Assembly (NCBI RefSeq): GCF_000377945.1
Contig: NZ_KB898927.1
Coordinates: 38,215-102,214, forward strand
DNA: 64,000 bases
Source: Thioalkalivibrio sulfidiphilus
GTDB lineage: Bacteria > Pseudomonadota > Gammaproteobacteria > Ectothiorhodospirales > Ectothiorhodospiraceae
Direction of reading: 5' to 3'
Shown here: positions 58,028 to 64,000 of the stretch, one piece after another
Layout of the letters: each line of letters begins with the position of its first letter
Numbering within the stretch: position 1 is the stretch's first letter
The notes under the pieces: model-generated
Seen by the model: only the letters and a program-made list of their open reading frames with translations
Told to the model about the DNA's origin: nothing
Databases searched by the model: none
Translations under genes and position numbers: made by a program

Positions 58028-59050
58028 ATGAGCAAGAAGTACGATGTAGCGGTGGTGGGTGCCACGGGGGCCGTGGGCGAGACCATGTTGTCCATCCTGG
58101 CCGAGCGCAACCTGCCCCTGGGCGAGGTCTATGCGGTGGCCAGCGAGCGTTCCGCCGGGTCCCGGGTGCGCTTCGGCGACCGCCACCTGGTGGTGCAGGA
58201 TCTCGCCAAGTTCGACTTCTCCAAGGTGCAGATCGGCCTGTTCTCCCCGGGCGCGTCCGTGTCCAAGGAGTACGCCCCCAAGGCGGCCGCCGCCGGCTGC
58301 GTGGTGATCGACAATACCTCCCAGTTCCGCTACGACGCGGACATCCCGCTGGTGGTGCCCGAGGTCAATCCCCACGCGGTGGCCGGCTACACCAACCGGG
58401 GCATCATCGCCAATCCCAACTGCTCCACCATCCAGATGCTGGTGGCACTCAAGCCCATCCATGACGCCGTGGGCATCGAGCGCATCAACGTGGCCACCTA
58501 CCAGGCGGTCTCCGGCACCGGCAAGGAGGCCATCGAGGAACTGGCTGGCCAGACCGCCAACCTGCTCAATGCCAAGCCGGTGGAGAGCAAGGTCTACCCG
58601 AAGCAGATCGCCTTCAACGTCCTGCCCCACATCGACGTGTTCATGGACAACGGTTACACCAAGGAAGAGATGAAGATGGTCTGGGAGACCCGCAAGATCA
58701 TGGGCGACGACAGCATCCAGGTGAATCCCACCGCGGTGCGCGTGCCGGTGTTCTTCGGTCACTCCGAGGCGGTACACATCGAGACCCGGGAAAAGATCAC
58801 CGCCGAGGCGGCCCGTGAGCTGCTCAGCAAGGCCCCCGGGGTGGTGGTGATCGACGAGCGCAGGGACGGTGGCTACCCCACGGCGGTGACCGAGGCGGCC
58901 AATCACGACCCGGTCTACGTGGGCCGAATCCGGGAGGATATTTCCCACCCCCGCGGGCTGGATCTGTGGGTGGTCTCGGACAACGTCCGCAAGGGGGCGG
59001 CGCTCAACAGTATCCAGATCGCGGAAATTTTGATAAAAGACTATCTGTAG
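58028..59050 (+). CDS. asd: Aspartate-semialdehyde dehydrogenase
   Basis: 340 residues; supplies aspartate semialdehyde for Lys, Met, Thr and diaminopimelate. DVAVVGATGAVGETMLSIL is the NADP-binding motif; the catalytic Cys132 is in ANPNCSTIQM, and SGTGKEAIEEL and HSEAVHIET follow. The order asd-fimV-truA is conserved in gammaproteobacteria. Confidence 0.97.
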   Translation: MSKKYDVAVVGATGAVGETMLSILAERNLPLGEVYAVASERSAGSRVRFGDRHLVVQDLAKFDFSKVQIGLFSPGASVSKEYAPKAAAAGCVVIDNTSQFRYDADIPLVVPEVNPHAVAGYTNRGIIANPNCSTIQMLVALKPIHDAVGIERINVATYQAVSGTGKEAIEELAGQTANLLNAKPVESKVYPKQIAFNVLPHIDVFMDNGYTKEEMKMVWETRKIMGDDSIQVNPTAVRVPVFFGHSEAVHIETREKITAEAARELLSKAPGVVVIDERRDGGYPTAVTEAANHDPVYVGRIREDISHPRGLDLWVVSDNVRKGAALNSIQIAEILIKDYL

Positions 59051-59058
59051 CCTATAGT
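59030..59058 (+). promoter_or_regulatory. Sigma-70-type promoter of fimV
   Basis: TTGATA-N17-TATAGT overlapping the end of asd, about 125 bases before the fimV GTG. A second TATAGTTA copy follows at 59066-59073. Confidence 0.6.
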
Positions 59059-59184
59059 TACGCCGTATAGTTAGACTTGGTATCATGAGCGCCGTTCGCC
59101 ATGGCGGCAGCGCCAGGGATCAGGGGGAGGCTTTCCGCGGAGCGGGAAGGCTGCAGAACATCAAAATGCGAAGGGGAACAATCT

Positions 59185-61944
59185 GTGCGTAGACTGGCGA
59201 TGGGCATGGCCCTCTGGGCGCTGTTACTGGTACCGGGACTGTCACAGGCGCTGGGTCTGGGGGAGATCGAAGTCAATTCGGCCCTCAATCAGCCGCTCAA
59301 CGCGGAGATCGAACTGATCTCGGTACGCCCCGGCGAGATGCAGGACCTGCAGGTCCGCGTTGCCCCGGAGGCGCTCTACCGCCGCCTGGGTATCGAACGT
59401 TCCGCCATCATCACCGAACTGCGTTTCGCCCCGACGACGCTGCCGGACGGGCGTCATGTGGTCCGCGTCACCACCAGCAATCCGGTACGCGAGCCCTTCG
59501 TGAATTTCCTGGTCGAGGCCACCTGGCCCGCCGGCCGCCTGGTGCGTGAATACACCCTGTTGCTGGACCCGCCGGTACTGTTCGAGCAGCGTGCAGAGCC
59601 CGCCCCCCGGGCACCGGTCACCGAGGCCCCGCGCGAAGCCCGACCCGCCCCGGTCGCGCCTGCCGCCCCCCGCCCCGCTGCCCCTGCACCCCGCGCCACC
59701 CTGGACACCTACCGTGTGCAGCGCGGCGACATGCTCTGGAATGTGGCCCGGGACCTGCGTCCCGACGCCAGCGTCAGCATCGAGCAGATGATGCTGGCCC
59801 TGCTGCGCGCCAATCCCGAGGCCTTCACCGACAACAACATCAACAACCTGCAGAGCGGTCGCGTGCTGCGCGTGCCCGACATGGCGGAGATCAGCCGTCT
59901 GAATCAGGCTGATGCCCGCACTGAAGTCGCCCGCCAGAACGCCCTGTGGCAGGAATACCGCACCCGGCTCGCCGCCGCGCCTCAGCCCCAGATTCCCGCC
60001 CAGCCGGTAGCCGAAGCCCCCGCGGTTCCCCGTGCCGAGGTCGTGCCGACCCCGGCCGAACAGGATGCACGGCTTGAGATACTGGCCGCCCGCGACACCG
60101 ACGAGGCACGCGCCGAGGTCGAGCGCGAACTGGCGCTGGCCCGGGAGACCGCCGAGACCCGTGGCCGCGAGGCCGAGGAACTGCGTTCCAGGGTGGCTGA
60201 ACTGGAATCCCTGCTGTCGCGCAGCGAGCGGCTGCTGGAACTGAATAATGCCCAGATGGCCGAGCTGCAGGCCCGCCTGGATGAGCTCGAAGGTCGCGAA
60301 CCCGCAGAGCCCGCTGAAGTGGCCGAGGCGCCCGCAGTGGTTGCGCCCGAGGAGCCGCCGGTCGTGGCCGAGGCTGAACCGGCCCCCGCGCCTGTGGAGC
60401 CTGCGGTGGAAGCCGAACCCGTTGTGCCCGACGAAGCCGTGACCCTCAGCGAGGCCGAACGCATGGCCGAGACCGCCGAGGCGCCGGCCGTCGAGGTCGC
60501 CCCTGCGCCGGAGGTGGCCGTGGCCCCCGCGCCGGCCCCGGCCCCTGCAGCCCCCGTCCAGCCCCGTCCCGCGAGCCTGGTCGACGAGATCATGGCCAGC
60601 CCCAACCTGATGATGATCGCGGGTCTGGTGCTGCTGCTGGTGCTGCTGCTGATCTGGCTGATGATCAAGCGTCTCGGCAAGGGCAAGCGTGCGGCCGCCG
60701 CCTCCGGCATGGCCTCACCGGCCGGCGGCCGGACCGAACCTGCCCTGTCCGGTGGCGAGGGCGCCCTCGCGGCGGCCGCCGCCGGCGGTGCCATGGCCGG
60801 TGCCGCTGCCCTCGCGGCCGACCACGCTGAGGCAGAAGGTCAGGAAGCCGAACTGAGCGAAACTGAAGAAATGACAGCTGCCGGGGCCGAAGAGGCCGAG
60901 TCCCCTGCCGCTGGTGTCGAGAGCGAGGAGATCATCAACGACGACACCATCGCCGAGGTGGATGTCTATCTGGCCTACGGCCTGTATTCCCAGGCCGAGG
61001 ATCTGCTCAACAAGGCCGTGCAGGAACACCCCGAGCGCGTGGATTACCGCTTCAAGCTGGCGGAGACCCACTATGCCAACCGCAACGTGGAGGCCTTCGA
61101 GGCCAACGCCCAGGCCATGCACGACACCCTGGCAGGCCGTCCGAGCCAGCTGTGGGAACGTGTGCAGTCCATGGGTCAGGAGCTGAATCCGGCCAATCCG
61201 CTGTTCTCCGGCGCAGCCGCCATGGACTTTGCCGCCAGCGGCGAAGCGGCTTCCACCGAGGTGGATCTGGACCTGGGCGTGCAGGATCTGGAGGGTTCGC
61301 TGGAAGATCTGGACCTGGGCGAGGAACCGGTTGCCGAGCCAGAGCCTCTGGAGGCGGAAGCCGCCGCCGAGGTGGATCTGGGTATTGAGGAAAAAACCAC
61401 CGCCTCAGCGGATGAGGCCCTGGAATTCGACCTGGGCGACCTGGACCTGGGTGGTGAGGATCTGGAGACGGAACTGATCGACACCACGGCGGAAGCCGAG
61501 GCGGAAATGACCGCACCCGTCAAGCCGCTGGACGTCTCCGCGGAGCTTGAAGAGAGCCTGGAGATCGGCGCCTTGGATGAGGACCTGGGCGCCGGCCTTG
61601 ACGAAGAGCTTGCCGCCTCCTTCGACCTGGAAGGCGAGACCACGGCGGCGGAACGTCCCGTGGGTATCGATACCGCCGAGGACGACACCCAGATCATGGA
61701 GGAGGATTTCTCCGAAATCGATTTCCTCGGCGAGGGTGCAGAAGGCGAGGAACTCCTGGTCACCGACGAGGAGGAACAGGCGCTGCCCTCCGGTGACGAG
61801 GTCAGTACCAAGCTGGACCTGGCCCGTGCCTACATCGACATGGGTGATTCGGAAGGGGCGCGCAGCACCCTCGAGGAAGTCCTGAGCGAGGGCAACCCCA
61901 GCCAGAAACAGGAGGCCCAAGGGCTGCTCGACCAGCTGTCCTGA
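59185..61944 (+). CDS. fimV: Pilus-assembly/twitching protein FimV
   Basis: 919 residues from the GTG at 59185, which has AAGGGG nine bases before it; an ATG at 59101 adds a tail without similarity. Signal peptide MGMALWALLLVPGLSQALG, then a conserved N-terminal domain (LGEIEVNSALNQPLNAEIELISV), a LysM domain (about 205-270, TYRVQRGDMLWNVARDL ...), a coiled-coil and Pro/Ala/Glu-rich linker, one transmembrane helix (MMIAGLVLLLVLLLIWLMI), and an acidic cytoplasmic part with a TPR and the FimV C-terminal motif (LDLARAYIDMGDSEGARSTLEEVLSEG). FimV helps recruit or localise polar machinery, including type IV pili. Confidence 0.93.
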   Translation: MRRLAMGMALWALLLVPGLSQALGLGEIEVNSALNQPLNAEIELISVRPGEMQDLQVRVAPEALYRRLGIERSAIITELRFAPTTLPDGRHVVRVTTSNPVREPFVNFLVEATWPAGRLVREYTLLLDPPVLFEQRAEPAPRAPVTEAPREARPAPVAPAAPRPAAPAPRATLDTYRVQRGDMLWNVARDLRPDASVSIEQMMLALLRANPEAFTDNNINNLQSGRVLRVPDMAEISRLNQADARTEVARQNALWQEYRTRLAAAPQPQIPAQPVAEAPAVPRAEVVPTPAEQDARLEILAARDTDEARAEVERELALARETAETRGREAEELRSRVAELESLLSRSERLLELNNAQMAELQARLDELEGREPAEPAEVAEAPAVVAPEEPPVVAEAEPAPAPVEPAVEAEPVVPDEAVTLSEAERMAETAEAPAVEVAPAPEVAVAPAPAPAPAAPVQPRPASLVDEIMASPNLMMIAGLVLLLVLLLIWLMIKRLGKGKRAAAASGMASPAGGRTEPALSGGEGALAAAAAGGAMAGAAALAADHAEAEGQEAELSETEEMTAAGAEEAESPAAGVESEEIINDDTIAEVDVYLAYGLYSQAEDLLNKAVQEHPERVDYRFKLAETHYANRNVEAFEANAQAMHDTLAGRPSQLWERVQSMGQELNPANPLFSGAAAMDFAASGEAASTEVDLDLGVQDLEGSLEDLDLGEEPVAEPEPLEAEAAAEVDLGIEEKTTASADEALEFDLGDLDLGGEDLETELIDTTAEAEAEMTAPVKPLDVSAELEESLEIGALDEDLGAGLDEELAASFDLEGETTAAERPVGIDTAEDDTQIMEEDFSEIDFLGEGAEGEELLVTDEEEQALPSGDEVSTKLDLARAYIDMGDSEGARSTLEEVLSEGNPSQKQEAQGLLDQLS

Positions 61945-61957
61945 GTCGGGTAAACCT

Positions 61958-62122
61958 AGGAGCCTGTCGGACTTAGGCTGCGCCTACTGCGCCGGTGGGA
62001 GAGCGGTCCATTTTTCCGATCCTTTTCGTCAAATAGCTACGGCTATTCTCCTCAAACGATCGGAAAAATGGCCTCGCTCTCCCACCCGGCTCGCTACGGG
62101 CACCTAAGTCCGACAGGCTCCT
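61958..62122. mobile_element. Palindromic miniature element (MITE-like) with 20-base terminal inverted repeats
   Basis: 165 bases with exact terminal repeats AGGAGCCTGTCGGACTTAGG/CCTAAGTCCGACAGGCTCCT and a further long stem (GGTGGGAGAGCGG... with CCGCTCTCCCACC-like, and CATTTTTCCGATC/GATCGGAAAAATG). No reading frame. It lies between the fimV stop and the fimV terminator. Confidence 0.88.
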
Positions 62123-62125
62123 GGC

Positions 62126-62166
62126 AACGGGTGCGGTCCGGGAACGGGCCGCACCCGTTTTGTTTT
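62126..62166 (+). terminator. Rho-independent terminator of fimV
   Basis: ACGGGTGCGG/CCGCACCCGT stem with a 12-base loop, followed by TTTTGTTTT. It lies about 180 bases after the fimV stop, separated from it by the MITE-like element. Confidence 0.88.
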
Positions 62167-62219
62167 AAACGATCGAAGCCATTGTGGGGCTGATCTCGCG
62201 CGCAGCTGATTCCTGACTC

Positions 62220-62906
62220 ATGCACCCAAGTCTTCGCATCCTCGCCGTCATGCTGTTCATCCCGTTGGTCGCTCACGGCGGATGGCTGGTGGCCCTGCTA
62301 GGCGCCTTCGGTGTCGCGCTGCTGCTCACCGGCACCGGACGGGCAGGCTGGGCTCGCTTCCTGGGCATGAACCGCCGCCTGCGCTGGTTTCACCTTTCCA
62401 TCTTGCTGCTGTTCGGATGGTTTACGCCCGGGCGGGAACTGCTGCCCATGGCTGGATCGCTGTCTCCCACGGCTGAGGGCCTGCTGGTCGGGGCCGGCCG
62501 GGTTCTGATCCTTGCCATGGTGGTTGGCGCCGTGGTCTGGCTCCTGGAGCGCAGTTCCAGGCAGGACCTGATCGCCGGGCTGCTGTGGCTGACCTGCCCG
62601 CTGGCGTGGTTCGGTTTTCCCCGTGAACGCTTTGCCGTGCGCCTGACCCTGGTGCTGGAGACCGTGCCCCAGGTTCAGCCCATCGTGACCGAGGCGCGCC
62701 AGGCGGGTGAATCACAGGGGGCGAAGGATTGGCCCTCCCGGGCCCGCAGCCTGTTCGACCGGGTGATCGAGCGGGCCGAATCGGCGCCCTGCGAACCCAT
62801 CGAGATCGAGCCGGGAAGGCCGCCCAGTGTGCGGGACTGGGGTGTGCTGGTACTGATGTTCACGCCGCTGCTGGTGTTGATGCTGTGGGAAATCCTCCGG
62901 GTCTGA
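62220..62906 (+). CDS. EcfT/CbiQ-like inner-membrane protein
   Basis: 228 residues with about five hydrophobic segments. The segment ERSSRQDLIAGLLWLTCPLAWFGFPRERFAVRLTLVLETVPQVQPIV resembles the A-R-G/ER-type helices of energy-coupling factor transmembrane proteins (EcfT/CbiQ), and the final helix (VLVLMFTPLLVLMLWEILRV) fits too. No ECF ATPase or S-component is adjacent. It ends two bases before truA, so the two are probably translated from one mRNA. Function unknown. Confidence 0.65.
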   Translation: MHPSLRILAVMLFIPLVAHGGWLVALLGAFGVALLLTGTGRAGWARFLGMNRRLRWFHLSILLLFGWFTPGRELLPMAGSLSPTAEGLLVGAGRVLILAMVVGAVVWLLERSSRQDLIAGLLWLTCPLAWFGFPRERFAVRLTLVLETVPQVQPIVTEARQAGESQGAKDWPSRARSLFDRVIERAESAPCEPIEIEPGRPPSVRDWGVLVLMFTPLLVLMLWEILRV

Positions 62907-62907
62907 G

Positions 62908-63687
62908 ATGATGCGCATTGCTCTCGGTGTGGAATACGACGGTTCCGGATTCTGCGGCTGGCAGACCCAGTTGCAGGGGCGTGCCGTGCAGGCCTGCGTC
63001 GAACAGGCCCTGTCCCGGGTGGCGAATCATCCGGTGAGCGTGGTGTGCGCCGGGCGCACCGATGCGGGTGTCCACGCGACGGCACAGGTGATCCATTTCG
63101 ACACCGAGTCCGTGCGCACGGCCCGCTCCTGGGTGCTGGGCGGCAACACCCATCTGCCGCCGGAGATCAGTCTGCTGTGGGCAAAAGAGGTCGGTGAGGA
63201 TTTCAGCGCGCGCTTCTCGGCACGCAGCCGCCGCTACCGTTACGTGATCCTCAACCGCTGGGTGCGCCCCGGTGTGTTGCATCGCAAGGTGAGCTGGCAC
63301 CATCCACCCCTGGATGCCGAGCGCATGCACGAGGCCGGGCAGCGCCTGCTGGGTGAATGGGACTTCACCAGCTTCCGCGCGGTAGGCTGCCAGGCCAAGA
63401 GCCCGGTGCGCACCCTGCTGTCCCTGTCGGTCAGCCGCCGTGGCGATTTCATCTACCTGGACGTGCACGCCAACGCCTTTCTGCATCACATGGTGCGCAA
63501 CATCGCCGGTGTGCTCATGGCCGTGGGGGAGGGGGAGCGGCCGGTGGAATGGGTCTCGGAGGTGCTGCACGCCCGGGACCGCACCCTGGGCGGTGTGACG
63601 GCGCCACCCCATGGGCTGTACCTGGTGCATGTGGAGTATGAACCGCAGAGTGGGATTGTGTTGGAGCCGGTGTTGCCGGAGTTCTGA
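62908..63687 (+). CDS. truA: tRNA pseudouridine synthase A
   Basis: 259 residues; makes pseudouridine 38-40 in the anticodon stem-loop of tRNAs. The catalytic Asp is in VVCAGRTDAGVHATAQVIHF; GVEYDGSGFCGWQ opens the protein and FLHHMVRNIAGVLMAVGEG is the C-terminal motif. Start ATG at 62908 or 62911 (MMRIAL). Next to fimV as in other gammaproteobacteria. Confidence 0.96.
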   Translation: MMRIALGVEYDGSGFCGWQTQLQGRAVQACVEQALSRVANHPVSVVCAGRTDAGVHATAQVIHFDTESVRTARSWVLGGNTHLPPEISLLWAKEVGEDFSARFSARSRRYRYVILNRWVRPGVLHRKVSWHHPPLDAERMHEAGQRLLGEWDFTSFRAVGCQAKSPVRTLLSLSVSRRGDFIYLDVHANAFLHHMVRNIAGVLMAVGEGERPVEWVSEVLHARDRTLGGVTAPPHGLYLVHVEYEPQSGIVLEPVLPEF

Positions 63688-63724
63688 GTGTGGGTACGTG
63701 GGGGCTGGCTGTTTGAATGTTGGT

Positions 63725-64000
63725 TTTTTTAAACCCAGATTGTCCATTAGCCGGCATGCAGCCCATGAATGACGGGCGGGGCGGATGCATTGGCCCAGAG
63801 ACCCGCGAACCAAGCACGTTTTCGACGGGGTACGGATAGCATCAGCTTGTTCTGTTTGACATCCGGGTGCCAAGAGCCGCCGATGGCCAACACCAGGCCA
63901 TGCAGAGTGGAGAGGGTATGCTGGATTCGGGAACGCAACACGGCCTGACGAAACAGGCTCATCAAGTTGTAGGCCAGCATCGCAAAGCCCAAGGCGGCTT
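63725..64000. mobile_element. End of an IS1380-like insertion sequence (partial)
   Basis: The window ends inside it. Its downstream end appears to begin near TTTAAACCCAGATTGTCCATTAG (in pieces), the probable terminal inverted repeat; the exact boundary cannot be fixed from one end. It lies 40-60 bases after truA, where trpF commonly follows. Confidence 0.6.
63747..64000 (-). CDS. IS1380-family-like transposase, C-terminal part
   Basis: 84 codons of the C-terminal end, continuing beyond the window on the minus strand. ALGFAMLAYNLMSLFRQAVL, HTLSTLHGLVLAIGGSW and LMLSVPRRKRAWFAGLWANA match the end of IS1380/IS4-type DDE transposases; the catalytic region is outside. No frameshift is seen in the visible part. 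Confidence 0.65.
   Translation of the reverse strand, partial: AALGFAMLAYNLMSLFRQAVLRSRIQHTLSTLHGLVLAIGGSWHPDVKQNKLMLSVPRRKRAWFAGLWANASAPPVIHGLHAG

Overview
The window is chromosomal DNA of a GC-rich, motile gammaproteobacterium. The gene content (MEP pathway, LPS-type flagellum with L- and P-rings, FimX/FimV type IV pilus factors, EF-P beta-lysylation, an asd-fimV-truA block, and a flgM-flgA-cheV-cheR-flgBCDEFGHIJKL order like that of Pseudomonas) points to this class. The style of genes and intergenic repeats suggests an Ectothiorhodospiraceae/Thioalkalivibrio-like sulfur bacterium, but that placement is inference. Almost the whole window is coding; no gap without a gene exceeds about 280 bases, and most larger gaps are filled by hairpin repeats.

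Layout. 0-14 kb: housekeeping genes (ispF, a YgiQ radical SAM protein, serS, a NYN/OST-HTH protein, an RlmK-like methyltransferase, selO, cyaY, yajQ, a Rieske-like protein lacking its cluster ligands, rsmJ, slyX, a 2-hydroxyacid dehydrogenase, a Bax inhibitor-1 protein) and tRNA-Ser(UGA), which is followed by a duplicated and rearranged copy of its 3' end. 14.3-21.2 kb: a copper-handling island with a CusF-like chaperone, a Tat-exported multicopper oxidase, a TolC-family protein, CopC, CopD and a CusRS-type two-component system. 21.3-36.6 kb: a flagellar/chemotaxis block (YcgR, FlgN, FlgM, FlgA, CheV, CheR, FlgB-FlgL). Its promoters can be read directly: RpoN-type boxes before flgA and flgB, FliA-type boxes before flgM, cheV and, inside the end of flgJ, flgKL. 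This gives the usual order of hook-basal body first and filament-junction proteins, anti-sigma factor and chemotaxis later.

36.6-41.3 kb: a class II aldolase, a FimX-type REC-PAS-GGDEF-EAL protein with degenerate active sites, and a large PilZ-like protein. 41.4-44.0 kb: epmB, efp and epmA, which together modify EF-P. 44.1-51.7 kb: psd, a SCO protein, prmB, hemN with an FNR-like box, a hydrolase-like/thioredoxin fusion, an exported amidohydrolase and aroC. 51.7-52.2 kb: a small GxxExxY-family gene lying exactly in the loop of a long inverted repeat. 52.2-59 kb: an MFS transporter, a LysR regulator divergent from leuCD, leuB and asd. 59-64 kb: fimV, a palindromic miniature element, an EcfT-like membrane protein, truA, and the end of an IS1380-like insertion sequence running off the right edge.

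The most unusual feature is the set of intergenic hairpins. At least six sequence families share one design: each arm is built from tandem 7-10 base words (GACGCAAAG, AAGTGGC, CAAGAGG, CAGGATTAA, AATTCAAA, and an AAGTGTGAATTGGG-like word) and is repeated in reverse complement across a short loop. They sit directly against stop codons, sometimes supplying the stop. A seventh, longer example carries the GxxExxY gene between its arms, which suggests a link between the repeats and a nuclease-like protein.
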